NCBI GenBank assembly: GCA_965247075.1
Contig: CBDFGK010000003.1
Location: 1 to 64,000 of the forward strand
Direction of reading: 5' to 3'
From: CBDFGK01 sp965247075
GTDB taxonomy: Bacteria; Pseudomonadota; Gammaproteobacteria; Pseudomonadales; Halieaceae
Length of the DNA stretch: 64,000 nucleotides
In this document: in pieces, positions 17,612 to 26,375 of the stretch
Layout of the letters: the number at the start of each line of letters is the position of its first letter
Numbering within the stretch: the stretch's first letter is position 1
Translations under genes and position numbers: made by a program
Notes under the pieces: model-generated
The model's input: the letters and a program-made list of their open reading frames with translations, nothing else
Database searches by the model: none
Told to the model about the DNA's origin: nothing

Positions 17612-18270
17612 AAATTGCTCCTTCGGTAGAAAGCTGCCAGTGATGGCGTCATATACAGCTGTTTAAGCAGTTCGGGGGCCGGGCGTGGATACCAGTGGGA
17701 TTCTTCCACAGCCCAGGGTGTTTCGGCAACAGTCTGGCCTGCCGCCAACTGCGAGAAGACTTGCGCGGCCGTGGCAGCCAGCAACTGCATCACCTGTTGT
17801 TGGTGCCAGCTGTAACCTTTAGCCGGGTCAACCTGTATCAATTCTCGCGCCAACAAAGGGCCACTGTCCATGGCTTCACTGTCAATAACATGTACACACG
17901 CCCCCAGGGTTTTGTGCTGTTCGACGAGTGCAGCAGCCAACGGTTGCGGCCCGCGGCAGATCAACAGGTCACCAGGGTGGCAATTAATCACCGCCACGCT
18001 GGCATCAACAACGGATTGTGATATTCGCCATGAAAAGCCCCCCACACCACAATAGCCCAATGTGCCCAATTCCTGCTGGCATTGCAGGAATGTCTCCCGA
18101 TCTGGCAGTTCCCGCCAATCCACGCCACGGTCACGCAGGCGCCGTTCCAGTCGCATGTTGCGCAAGCGACCCTTGGGGGCCAATACAATATCCACGGGAA
18201 GATGCTGATCCATGGCCTCCAGCAGTTGATGGTAACTGCCAAAAAAAACATTGGGTCTATCCATAGGCAC
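17608..18270 (-). CDS. Formyltransferase-fold protein
   Basis: The 220-residue product contains the core of the formyl transferase N-terminal fold: GTLGYCGVGGFSWRI and NCHPGDLLICRGPQPL, which correspond to the N-H-D-type active region (Asn, His of INCHP; CRG in place of YRG), and a following LGACVHVIDSEAMDSGPLL typical of Fmt/PurN-like enzymes with the Asp. It is shorter than Fmt and lacks the C-terminal tRNA-binding domain, so it more likely formylates a sugar amine or other small substrate. GTG 18270 has GGAGG ten bases upstream; ATG 18264 is an alternative. Operon with a sulfotransferase and a phosphatase suggests modification of a surface molecule. Confidence 0.72.
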   Translation of the reverse strand: MPMDRPNVFFGSYHQLLEAMDQHLPVDIVLAPKGRLRNMRLERRLRDRGVDWRELPDRETFLQCQQELGTLGYCGVGGFSWRISQSVVDASVAVINCHPGDLLICRGPQPLAAALVEQHKTLGACVHVIDSEAMDSGPLLARELIQVDPAKGYSWHQQQVMQLLAATAAQVFSQLAAGQTVAETPWAVEESHWYPRPAPELLKQLYMTPSLAAFYRRSNL

Positions 18271-18272
18271 GA

Positions 18273-19646
18273 CTAGACAGCCTCCCCCAACAGTTCAAAT
18301 CCAAAAAACTCCAGCGCAAACGCACTCTGGTGCCACAGCTCGATCAGCACGGAGTCATAGCGACCCAGATCACTCAGGGGAAAATCCAGACCCGGCTTGT
18401 CATGGCCCAGGCAATAAACTCCCATGTCAGTACCGTTGATACTTACCCCGGTCGCCCCGCCGGCACCCCGATACTGCCCTCGAATATAGATATGCAGATG
18501 ATCGTGCTCGGGCATAAGCCGCTGGCGCATAACGCGAAATTTCAATGCCGATAGCATTCCGTCACACCAGATCAACTCTGGCTGCGGCTCGCACCAGCCA
18601 CTCTCAAGTAACCCTGCCCCGGCGATATCGACGCCGGCCATGCCCTCACCGGTGAAGGTGGGTATCATATCGATAGCCGCCACCTGGCGGAGCTTTTGGT
18701 AAACACCGGCGCGAACACCCGCCTCCCCCGCTGCGGCTGCGGCCGGTTTTGACAAGTCGAAAAGATTGTCATTGCCTTGCAGGTAACGCTGCACCAACTT
18801 TTGGTTAGAGCGCGCGAAGTGCCGGCGGATTTTTTCCACGGTATCGGCATCCAGAAAGTATTGCTCGCCCGCTCCATCATGCACTATCGATGACAATGCC
18901 ACATCGACCAGGCGTTCCAACTCTTGCCGGGCTATACCCAGCTCCCGCAGTTGGTCGATGAGATAACCACTCACCGCATCAAGGCTGGGATTGGCAGACT
19001 GAGACTGGCGTACAAAATTGGCATCGACTGTCAGGCCCAGCACGTCGAGAAAGTCAGCGACGATATCGCCCTCCAACAACTGCTGTCTATCAAACACCCG
19101 CACACTTACTCTGACCCCATGCTTGCCCATGCCGCGCTCCCAGCGTCGCGCCAGCTGGTAATAATTGCGGCTGGCCGGGTAGCGCCCCTTGCATTGCTGG
19201 CGTAACTTGAGGATCAAGGTCGGCGACTGGAACATGGTTATCGGGCAGGTATTCGCCAGCCGTTTGACCTCCTGCAAAAATCCAGACTGCACAATTTCTG
19301 CCTGTTCACGCACGTACAAAATGATGTGTGTATCCATGCCCCCAAATGCGTTGGCAAGCATGCGGATCTGCGCAGCAGAATAGAAGGTAAGGCCTTCCCA
19401 GGAGAGCAACGCCTCCTTGAAACCACCTGCCGTCGCCTGGTCGATCTCCTCTTTGATAACTTGCAAGGCCGTGGCCGGCAAGTCATGGAATAACTCCGCA
19501 TGACCATTGTTGGGACCGAGAAAACTCGCTGGAATATATACGCCACGGGTAGACAGCCACTCCCGATTGAGAGCGAGGTGACTCTGTATTGCCGTGGATC
19601 CAGCCTTGTCCGTGCCAATATGGAGCGTAATGCGCATCCCACGCAC
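18273..19646 (-). CDS. Sulfotransferase-like P-loop protein with C-terminal beta domain
   Basis: A 457-residue protein. Residues 6-25 (ITLHIGTDKAGSTAIQSHLA) form the 5'-PSB/P-loop used by sulfotransferases to bind PAPS; IILYVREQAEIVQSGF around 100-115 fits the 3'-phosphate-binding loop. After about residue 300 a second, beta-rich domain follows (to the end) that I do not recognise. The GTG start has TAAGG four bases upstream; an ATG three codons later is possible. First gene of a three-gene operon with the formyltransferase and the frameshifted phosphatase. It probably sulfates a polysaccharide or lipid; the acceptor is unknown. Confidence 0.7.
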   Translation of the reverse strand: MRGMRITLHIGTDKAGSTAIQSHLALNREWLSTRGVYIPASFLGPNNGHAELFHDLPATALQVIKEEIDQATAGGFKEALLSWEGLTFYSAAQIRMLANAFGGMDTHIILYVREQAEIVQSGFLQEVKRLANTCPITMFQSPTLILKLRQQCKGRYPASRNYYQLARRWERGMGKHGVRVSVRVFDRQQLLEGDIVADFLDVLGLTVDANFVRQSQSANPSLDAVSGYLIDQLRELGIARQELERLVDVALSSIVHDGAGEQYFLDADTVEKIRRHFARSNQKLVQRYLQGNDNLFDLSKPAAAAAGEAGVRAGVYQKLRQVAAIDMIPTFTGEGMAGVDIAGAGLLESGWCEPQPELIWCDGMLSALKFRVMRQRLMPEHDHLHIYIRGQYRGAGGATGVSINGTDMGVYCLGHDKPGLDFPLSDLGRYDSVLIELWHQSAFALEFFGFELLGEAV

Positions 19647-19699
19647 TTTACCTTAGAGTATGCTGTAATCGCTATTGCAAAATCGTGCCAAAAATAAAA

Positions 19700-19894
19700 A
19701 TGAATATTTCCACCGTAACCAGTGCTGATTTCAACAGGATCACTGGCGAATTTCTTTCACAGGAGAAAGAGCAGCAGTTTCTCACCGGCACTTGGCAACG
19801 CACGGCCATGCAATTGCGCATTGTTATCGGCATAGCCTTGCTGATGATTCTGGTAAGCATCTTTGACGACAAGGAACAACCCAGCAGCTACTGA
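19700..19894 (+). CDS. Small membrane-anchored hypothetical protein
   Basis: A 64-residue protein from ATG 19700 with one clear C-terminal membrane helix (QLRIVIGIALLMILVSIF) after a charged segment. No family recognised. Divergent from the sulfotransferase gene. Confidence 0.4.
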   Translation: MNISTVTSADFNRITGEFLSQEKEQQFLTGTWQRTAMQLRIVIGIALLMILVSIFDDKEQPSSY

Positions 19895-20156
19895 CTATAG
19901 CTTCGCTGTGTGCAGCCCTGACCAGGGATAACACAGCTACTGTGAAGCTCAGACCCTCCAACCTGCTGAGCAACTGGGGTTGTGTCTGTCCTGCACCTCC
20001 GCTGCGCGCTTGCACCGGCACCGTTTGCGGATCATCCAGTGCTGTAACTGAAATGCCGGCGATGGTTACCGGCCCGGAAAGCTGCGTCTGTAAGCAACCG
20101 GCCAGTAGCGAACAGATGGCTGACAGTACCAGCCTGCGAAGAAAATTAATGTACAT
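19824..20156 (-). pseudogene. Possible truncated lipoprotein gene
   Basis: From ATG 20156 the frame encodes a textbook lipoprotein signal: basic FLRR, hydrophobic core and lipobox LLAGC, followed by a beta-like stretch (GPVTIAGISVTALDD). After about 60 residues composition becomes atypical and the frame overlaps the convergent small gene at 19894, so I read it as the surviving 5' end of a lipoprotein gene. No ribosome site of strength is visible. Confidence 0.3.
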
Positions 20157-20215
20157 ACACAGATTATAGACTCAAGCGCGTGACGACCACATAACAGCCA
20201 TGTAATATTCTCGTC

Positions 20216-20557
20216 ATGACGCAAATCGCAATCGACACCCGCACCCCCTCCCCGCCTTTTGGATATTCAAGGGAATGCCGCTACCCTCTGGAGCAGCAAA
20301 TTCGCATTGTTGCCGAGTTTTACGTGCACAGAATCAGGCCCAGCCGCATTGCCTATCGCATGGGCATAGATATCGACCTGATCGACAAATTGATCGCCGG
20401 TGAGATTTATGAAGAGGCCTTCGATGAAATGATCGCCCATTACCGCAAGAGCCGACGCAAAGAACGACTCAAGGATTCACAACGCCTCAAGGGTGGCGCC
20501 AGGATGGAACTGCAGACCGAAATCGAACGGGAATTCGCTAACCCACATAACTTCTAA
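20216..20557 (+). CDS. Hypothetical protein with helix-turn-helix-like segment
   Basis: A 113-residue charged protein. The segment IRPSRIAYRMGIDIDLIDKL looks like a helix-turn-helix of the kind found in Trp-repressor/transposase-like DNA binders, followed by a long basic helix (RKSRRKERLKDSQRLKGG). It ends 9 bases before the SMP-30-like gene and may be co-transcribed. No function can be assigned. Confidence 0.6.
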   Translation: MTQIAIDTRTPSPPFGYSRECRYPLEQQIRIVAEFYVHRIRPSRIAYRMGIDIDLIDKLIAGEIYEEAFDEMIAHYRKSRRKERLKDSQRLKGGARMELQTEIEREFANPHNF

Positions 20558-20566
20558 GGCAAGCAC

Positions 20567-21436
20567 ATGGCACAGACAACGCTTCTGGTAGACGGCCTGC
20601 ACTTTGGCGAGGGCCCCCGCTGGCACGAGGATCGCTTATGGTTCAGCGATTTCTACGACCACGCAGTAAAGTCTGTTGGCGAAGCCGGCGATTTACGCAC
20701 CGAGCTGGAGCTCGACGACCAGCCCTCTGGCCTGGGCTGGCTGCCCGATGGCAGCTTGCTGCTGGTATCCATGCGTCAGCGCAAAGTGCGGCGCCTGCAG
20801 GCCGATGGCCTGGTAGATCACGCCGATATTGCCGAGCTCACCGCCCACCTGTGTAACGACATGGTGGTGGATGCTCAGGGGCGAGCATGGGTGGGCAATT
20901 TTGGCTTCGATCTGGATGCGGCCTTCAGAGCCCACGGTGCCGAGGTACTCAATGACCACCCCACCGCCAACCTAGTGCGCGTTGATGCCGATGGTTCTGT
21001 ACACTTGGCCGCTGAGGGTATGCACTTCCCCAATGGCAGCGTTATCACAGCCGATGGGCAAACCCTGATAGTGGCGGAAACCCTGGCCGGCTGTTTGACA
21101 GCATTTTCCATTGAGCAAGACGGCGCTCTCTCCAATCGTCGCATCTGGGCTCCGCTGGAAGGCGTAGCGGCCGATGGTATCTGCCTGGACGAGAACAATC
21201 AGATCTGGGTTGCCAATGCCCTGGCGGCGGAAGTGATGTTGGTGGCTGAAGGTGGCGAGGTAATACAGCGCGTTGAAACCAGCCAGCTCTGCTTTGCCTG
21301 CATGCTGGGCGGTGCCGATGGCAAAACCCTGTTCGCGGTAACAGCGGCATCTGCAGATGCTGAGGAGGCAGCCGCTTCTCGATCCGGGAAAATAGAAATA
21401 CTTGCCGTCAACGCCGCCGGGGCCGGTTATCCCTAA
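20567..21436 (+). CDS. SMP-30/gluconolactonase/LRE-family hydrolase
   Basis: A 289-residue six-bladed beta-propeller of the SMP-30/gluconolactonase family, which hydrolyses sugar lactones or related esters. Metal-ligand motifs are in place: FGEGPRWHEDRLWFSD (Glu), CNDMVVDAQGRAWVGN (Asn), MHFPNGSVITADGQTL (Asn) and VAADGICLDENNQIWVAN (Asp). No signal peptide, so cytoplasmic. A perfect palindrome 12 bases after the stop may terminate transcription. Confidence 0.88.
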   Translation: MAQTTLLVDGLHFGEGPRWHEDRLWFSDFYDHAVKSVGEAGDLRTELELDDQPSGLGWLPDGSLLLVSMRQRKVRRLQADGLVDHADIAELTAHLCNDMVVDAQGRAWVGNFGFDLDAAFRAHGAEVLNDHPTANLVRVDADGSVHLAAEGMHFPNGSVITADGQTLIVAETLAGCLTAFSIEQDGALSNRRIWAPLEGVAADGICLDENNQIWVANALAAEVMLVAEGGEVIQRVETSQLCFACMLGGADGKTLFAVTAASADAEEAAASRSGKIEILAVNAAGAGYP

Positions 21437-21447
21437 TCACTCCGGGT

Positions 21448-21465
21448 GGCCGAATGAATTCGGCC
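21448..21465 (+). terminator. Palindrome after the SMP-30 gene
   Basis: GGCCGAATGAATTCGGCC is a perfect 8-base stem with a 2-base centre, 12 bases past the stop. No U-tract follows, so terminator function is uncertain. Confidence 0.4.
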
Positions 21466-21741
21466 CTTGTGTCTCTCTCGATGTACTGATTAGCTATCAG
21501 TGCATCAGGTGAGGTGGTGAGTTTGTTTCGGCCCTGAGGCTTTGAGCCGGTGAACGAGCTGCACAGCGTGGTTATTGCCCGGTACGGCATGACCCAGTCT
21601 CCATCATTGTGGGAACCCGAAGCACTGGAGATCCGTGAGCAAGAAGCCCTTGCTGATTACGCCAGAGGCCTGGCACTGGCACCGGAAGTCGCCGAGTTCT
21701 ACGACCGCAGCGCACGGGCCCGGTATCGACCCGGCCAATTT
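21466..21741. other. Spacer with no confident gene
   Basis: A plus-strand frame from GTG 21550 (NELHSVVIARYGMTQSP onward) is open and protein-like for about 60 residues but then runs antisense into the cupredoxin gene. I see no ribosome site and do not call it. Confidence 0.4.
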
Positions 21742-22323
21742 CTAGGTCCGACGTCGCCACAGCCAGCGCGCCGTAAGAACCGCCACAAATCCTGTCAGCG
21801 CCAACAAGGCCAGCCATCTGGAGATAGAGGCCGGCAGATAACTGTCGCGAAAAAAGGCATCGCTGACCCCCTGTACACTCCACAGGTTGCCACTACCACG
21901 ACCCACCACCAACTGCCCCTTCATACCCTTCTCCATATGCTGGGCCATATCGCAGTGCAGCAGGTAGGTGCGATCATCACCGGGCACGATAAAGGTGCCG
22001 GTCATGCTGGCACCACCATTGGCTTCGATATGAAACATGCCACCGGGGTACAGGTATTTGGGCAGTCCGTGCACCATCCACTGGTGACGTACTTCATCGA
22101 GGTTGGTAAAGGTGACGGTGAGGCGACTGCAGGGGTCTACCTGCAACTGGTGTTCACTCAGGCCGAAGATAACGCCCGGCGCACCATCAGCGTGGGCGCG
22201 GCCGCCCTCGATGAAAAATTCGTAATCCCGCGAAATAGCCTCGCAACCGCGTGGCAGCGTATCGGTATTGGCATTCATGACCATGCCGGAGTCGTTCATT
22301 AACATGGCCAGCAGCCACCACAT
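21742..22323 (-). CDS. Membrane-anchored cupredoxin-domain protein
   Basis: A 193-residue protein that starts with ATG overlapping the stop of the multicopper oxidase gene (ATGA). After a hydrophobic N-terminus it has one cupredoxin fold with a type-1 copper set: the early His in DEVRHQWMVHGL and the C-terminal YLLHCDMAQHMEKGM with Cys, His and Met ligands. A C-terminal membrane helix (WLALLALTGFVAVLTARWLW) anchors it, ending in RRR. It may pass electrons to or from the oxidase encoded before it. Confidence 0.8.
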   Translation of the reverse strand: MWWLLAMLMNDSGMVMNANTDTLPRGCEAISRDYEFFIEGGRAHADGAPGVIFGLSEHQLQVDPCSRLTVTFTNLDEVRHQWMVHGLPKYLYPGGMFHIEANGGASMTGTFIVPGDDRTYLLHCDMAQHMEKGMKGQLVVGRGSGNLWSVQGVSDAFFRDSYLPASISRWLALLALTGFVAVLTARWLWRRRT

Positions 22324-23993
22324 CAACGTCGCGCCCGGGTCGCGGCGCCAATCACCAGTGCCCCTAGCATACCCACCCCCAGCGCCAGCAGTACCAGGCG
22401 CAGCAGCAGACTGCCATCGGTACCGGGTTCGGCGAACAGCCCCGGCGCATAACTCTCCCACACCGGAATTTCCTTGCGGTAATAGGCCTCGGTGAAATAG
22501 GGCTTGTAACTTACCCCCTGGGTACGCGGCCAACCACCGGGGTTCATGTAATCACCATAGACAATGGCGCTGATATTGCCGCCTGGGCCAATACCATCGG
22601 TGGTGGTGCCATTGTATTGATGATCGTGAAACAGCCACACGCCAGGGCTGTAGGCATGCAAACCGTCATTGCTGGTCAGCAGATCCAGTTCCGCTCGCTG
22701 GGAGGTTCCCAGCCACAGTACATCGCGAGCAAATCGCGCGGCTACGGGCACGGCATTTCCATCGGCGTGGGTCACAGTAAACTTGTGACCGTGGGTATGC
22801 AGGGCAATACCCTTGGCGCCGCCGTTGACCACCCGCAACTTAACCCGCTCACCCTCTTCAACCACCACCAGGGATTCCCGCATGGTATAGGGAAAGGAGC
22901 GGCCGTTGAGGGTGAAGTAGTCCTGGCTGGCATCGGTAATATCATAATCCCGGTGCATGGACTTGGTGATCAGGCGCGGGTCCCGGTGTTGCTGAATTCG
23001 TTCACCCAACTGCTTGTCGAGATCCAGATAATGCAGGTCGTATTCCCGGTCATAATTTTCGCGAATAGCCACCGACGGTGCCCGCACCTGGCCGCCGCCT
23101 ACGTTCATGGTCTGCAGCCAGTTATTGGGTCGGTTTTCCTCGACCACAAACAAACCCTGCAAGCCCATCATCACGTGCACATGAGGCTGTACATGACAGT
23201 GGTAATACATGGTGCCGGCGTGCCGTGGATTCAACTCATAGGTTCTGGCCATACCCGGCATCACCGGTGATTCACTGGTCAGGGGCACGCCGTCGTTGCC
23301 CTCGCCGGAGACATCGACAAAACCGTGATCGGCACCGTGCAAATGCAGGGTGTGCGGCATGTAGTGGGTATTTTCCAGGGTGATGGTAACCTGGTCCCCC
23401 TGCTCCACCCGGATAGCCGGTGACGGCAGGCGCAGGGCATTGCGCGCCCATACAGACTCGAAATTCTCCCGCGCCATGCCGGCCAGTTTAGGGGCAAATA
23501 CCCACAGCCCCGGCTTGATGCCCGGGGCTATCGCATATTGAGTTACCGGGTCGTGCGATTCGGCAGAACTGCCATTGAGTTCGGCGACTTCCAGGCGAAT
23601 ATGGATTTCATCGGGATCGCCATCACCATCCAGATCACGCCCTTTCACAACCGCATCCGAAGTCAGCCCACTTTGCATCAGGGTATGGTGTCCGACATTG
23701 TTGGTACCACGCACAAACGCGGCAACCGCATAGGGATTATCGGCGGCGCAGGTGACCGCAGCCTCCATCGCCACACCATCGACTTGCTGGGCGTCCCGCC
23801 AGCCCTGGTTTTCCTCGATACAAAATGGCTCGGACTCTTCTACTGCGCTATCGCGGGATTGCGGAAACCCGCGGAAAGAGGCCGCCCCAAACCACTGGGT
23901 CAGTTGCACCCGCAGGCCATAGGGATACCACTGCGGCGGATACGCCGACAGGATGAGACAAATGGCAAGCACCCACCACTTACGACTGAGCAC
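22323..23993 (-). CDS. Multicopper oxidase with C-terminal membrane anchor
   Basis: A 556-residue multicopper oxidase. All four copper-binding clusters are visible in order: HTLHLHGADHG, MYYHCHVQPHVHVMM, IALHTHGHKF and VWLFHDHQYNG. These bind the type 2/3 trinuclear and type 1 copper sites, although their distribution is unusual (the C-terminal HCHxxxH of typical laccases is replaced by HDHQ). There is an N-terminal hydrophobic segment, a DLDGDGDPDEI calcium-like loop, and a C-terminal membrane helix. GTG 23993 was chosen because GGAGG sits seven bases before it. Second of three translationally overlapping genes. The substrate (Cu, Mn, Fe or organic) is unknown. Confidence 0.85.
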   Translation of the reverse strand: MLSRKWWVLAICLILSAYPPQWYPYGLRVQLTQWFGAASFRGFPQSRDSAVEESEPFCIEENQGWRDAQQVDGVAMEAAVTCAADNPYAVAAFVRGTNNVGHHTLMQSGLTSDAVVKGRDLDGDGDPDEIHIRLEVAELNGSSAESHDPVTQYAIAPGIKPGLWVFAPKLAGMARENFESVWARNALRLPSPAIRVEQGDQVTITLENTHYMPHTLHLHGADHGFVDVSGEGNDGVPLTSESPVMPGMARTYELNPRHAGTMYYHCHVQPHVHVMMGLQGLFVVEENRPNNWLQTMNVGGGQVRAPSVAIRENYDREYDLHYLDLDKQLGERIQQHRDPRLITKSMHRDYDITDASQDYFTLNGRSFPYTMRESLVVVEEGERVKLRVVNGGAKGIALHTHGHKFTVTHADGNAVPVAARFARDVLWLGTSQRAELDLLTSNDGLHAYSPGVWLFHDHQYNGTTTDGIGPGGNISAIVYGDYMNPGGWPRTQGVSYKPYFTEAYYRKEIPVWESYAPGLFAEPGTDGSLLLRLVLLALGVGMLGALVIGAATRARR

Positions 23994-24549
23994 TGCTGCG
24001 CCTCCGCCAAACATAGGCACCGGCGACAGACACACTGGCTATCAGCAGTAACCAAAGTGAATAATCAATGCGCCCTACCTGAAACGGAAACACGGCGTAA
24101 TAGTGCAGGTCTTTGCTGGGGTGCGGTGCACTGACCACGCCGATGTATCGCCCCGCTTCCAGAAAATTGTGCCCGGCGGTTAAGCGGTTACTGGCGCGCA
24201 CTGCCGGCGGCTGGTAAAAAACCGTGTGCGCGTCGATATCATCCATCGCCGCAATGTTTTCCCAGCGAGCAAACATACCCAGCCCCTCATCGTCACGGAT
24301 AATTCGAAAATCCACCGGCACATCCTTGAGGCTACCGTGCAGGTAGTCGAGCACAAACAGGGTATTGCCCGTGTCTGGAAGATCTTCGCAAAATTCTTTG
24401 TTGCCGCGGCTATCAGACTGATAAATGGTAAAATGCGCGGTGTATATACCGATCTCGATCATGCAACTGCCCGCCTCACCGACCACGGCGCCCGCTGCCG
24501 GCAAGCGACTCGACGTCAGCAGCAACAGGATAGTTATTATAAATTTCAT
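23980..24549 (-). CDS. Exported membrane-anchored protein of the copper oxidase operon
   Basis: The 189-residue product has a signal peptide (to about AAG, residues 1-20), an extracytoplasmic beta-rich domain with two Cys (SCMIEIG and EFCEDLP) and a C-terminal membrane helix followed by WRRR. The sequence YTAHFTIYQ and FLEAGRYIGVVSAP recall small immunoglobulin-like copper-linked domains, but I do not recognise a named family. It starts the operon with the oxidase and cupredoxin genes (overlap of 14 bases with the next gene). GAGACGGGG precedes ATG 24549. Confidence 0.65.
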   Translation of the reverse strand: MKFIITILLLLTSSRLPAAGAVVGEAGSCMIEIGIYTAHFTIYQSDSRGNKEFCEDLPDTGNTLFVLDYLHGSLKDVPVDFRIIRDDEGLGMFARWENIAAMDDIDAHTVFYQPPAVRASNRLTAGHNFLEAGRYIGVVSAPHPSKDLHYYAVFPFQVGRIDYSLWLLLIASVSVAGAYVWRRRSSAQS

Positions 24550-24656
24550 CCCCGTCTCCACTCCTGCGGTCTACTCTAACAGAACGGGTGCCGCATGTGC
24601 GCGTTGACCCTGCCGGCAAAATCGGCACAATCAACCACTACACACAGGTCTCCTTA

Positions 24657-24697
24657 CCCAACTATTCACTCAACTATTCACCCAACCATTCACCTAA
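24657..24697 (+). repeat. Imperfect 12-base tandem repeat
   Basis: About three copies of the unit CAACTATTCACY lie immediately left of the IS insertion site. Likely neutral. Confidence 0.6.
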
Positions 24698-24701
24698 CTA
24701 G

Positions 24702-26371
24702 TGCGCATCCATAAACTCTCAATCCATTGAAATATAAGGAAATTTATTCGCAAGGCATTAAAAAATCCTCTTGAATTTGTTAAGCTAAAGGTGCGAACAA
24801 AAACAAAACAACCAAGAGGATTCAGCATGCGAGAAACCCGCGTAGCTCAGGCAAGTATATTTGAAAACTACTCAGAACACGAATTTGGAACCCGACTCAG
24901 ATCACTGTCAAACCTCCTGGATAAGCACCCGGAAATACTGGCCTTGATCGCCAATGATTTGGTGAGCCAATCGGCAACAAAGGTGGGACGAATAGGCTTC
25001 AGTGTTGAAAGTATTTTTCGATGCCTGTTATTGAAACAACAATTGCGTATCAGCTACGAGCAACTGGCGTTCCATTTGTCAGATTCGATGACCTACCGAA
25101 CGTTCGCAAGACTGCCGAATCATTTGACACCCAGTCGGTCAGGATTGCAGTCAACGATACGAAGTATCAAACCGGAGACCTTGGAAAAGGTGCATGAGAT
25201 CCTATCGGACAACTGGCTGAAAGAAGGTATTTTGTCGATGGATAAATTACGCATCGATAGTACGGTTGTTGCCAGTAATATTGCGCCGCCCAGTGACAGC
25301 CAACTATTGAATGATGGCGTTCGGGTGCTAAGCCGATTGTTGGCGAAAAGTAAAAATGTAACGGGAGTAAAAAATCGATTTACAGATCAGAGGAAGTTAT
25401 CAAAATCACTGGCATTCCAGATTTTTAACGCAAAAAATACTGGAAAAGAAGCGCTTTATCCAAAATTATTGAAATGTGTCCGAGTTGTACTTAGACAAGT
25501 CGATAGAAGCCTGGAGAAAATCAAGGCGGGCGCCCCTGACTCTGACCAAAAGAAAAAATGGCTCGATCAAGTGGAGCGGTATCGGGATTTAACACTCAAA
25601 GTCATCCATCAAACAGAGCGCCGTGTCATTCGAAAAGAGAGCGTTCACTCATCAGAAAAAATTGTCAGTTTATTCGAGTCGCACACTGACATTATCGTTA
25701 AAGGATTTCGAGACGTTCAGTATGGCCATAAGATTAATATAAGCAGTGAGGAAAGTGGATTCATCACCTACCTCTCCATTGAAAAAGGGAATCCATCGGA
25801 TACGGACCTGTTCATTCCAGTACTCGATTTCCACCAGTCAAAACTGGGTCGTCTTCCCGGTTCGGTAGTCGCTGATGGCGGCTATGCCAGCCAAGCAAAT
25901 GTGACAGAAGGCAGAGGCCTCGGAGTGAAGCGAGTCGTCTTCCATAAGCCGGTTGGCCTATCGCTTCGGGCAATGGGCGTGCAATCAAAAACCTTTGATC
26001 GATTACGTCATTTCAGGGCAGGCGTAGAAGGAAATATTTCGGAATTAAAAAGGGCTTTTGGTGCAACGAAGGCCACTTGGAAGGGGTTGGATGGGTTCAA
26101 GGCTTATGTTTGGTCCTCGGTTCTCAGCTATAATCTGATGCGTTTGGCACGGCTCGACTCCAGCTAGCACAATGGTTGGCCCTGAGAGCCAAATATCTGT
26201 ACGCTTTTGGGTTGTGCAGCGGTAATCTGTGGCATAAATCCAGGGTAAGGGGCCCTAATGTGACTGTACCGGTCGATTTATGGCCGCTCATAAGCCCGGA
26301 GAGTTGTGGCCTGGGACACTCACGGTTAGAACAGGGTGTTTTTCAAAAAAACAGTCGTTTATGGATGGGCA
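24702..26371 (+). mobile_element. Complete insertion sequence (ISNCY-type), CTAG duplication
   Basis: 1670 bases bounded by inverted repeats TGCGCATCCATAAAC (left) and GTTTATGGATGGGCA (right), one mismatch in 15, and by CTAG at 24698-24701 and 26372-26375, a probable 4-base target duplication. It contains one transposase gene. It landed directly behind the nadE stop codon. A 95-base scar of a sister copy is at 7530-7628. Confidence 0.9.
24827..26167 (+). CDS. Transposase, ISNCY-type
   Basis: A 446-residue transposase that begins MRETRVAQASIFENYSEHE, the typical start of a group commonly annotated as ISNCY family, with an IS5-like N-terminal domain (VESIFRCLLLKQQLRISYEQ) and a DDE-type core: KLRIDSTVV supplies the first Asp, VVADGGYASQ the second, and ELKRAFGATKATW with the preceding GNISELK the Glu. 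The start at ATG 24827 has AAGAGGA upstream. The frame is uninterrupted, so the element could still be active. Confidence 0.85.
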   Translation: MRETRVAQASIFENYSEHEFGTRLRSLSNLLDKHPEILALIANDLVSQSATKVGRIGFSVESIFRCLLLKQQLRISYEQLAFHLSDSMTYRTFARLPNHLTPSRSGLQSTIRSIKPETLEKVHEILSDNWLKEGILSMDKLRIDSTVVASNIAPPSDSQLLNDGVRVLSRLLAKSKNVTGVKNRFTDQRKLSKSLAFQIFNAKNTGKEALYPKLLKCVRVVLRQVDRSLEKIKAGAPDSDQKKKWLDQVERYRDLTLKVIHQTERRVIRKESVHSSEKIVSLFESHTDIIVKGFRDVQYGHKINISSEESGFITYLSIEKGNPSDTDLFIPVLDFHQSKLGRLPGSVVADGGYASQANVTEGRGLGVKRVVFHKPVGLSLRAMGVQSKTFDRLRHFRAGVEGNISELKRAFGATKATWKGLDGFKAYVWSSVLSYNLMRLARLDSS

Positions 26372-26375
26372 CTAG

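Noticed and set aside
19100..19115. ACTCTGACCCC inside the sulfotransferase gene, resembling an arm of the repeat family
   Set aside because: Only 11 bases match and they are in frame with normal coding sequence; likely chance.
21550..21741. Plus-strand GTG frame NELHSVVIARYGMTQSP onward
   Set aside because: Lacks a ribosome site and runs antisense through the well-supported cupredoxin gene.
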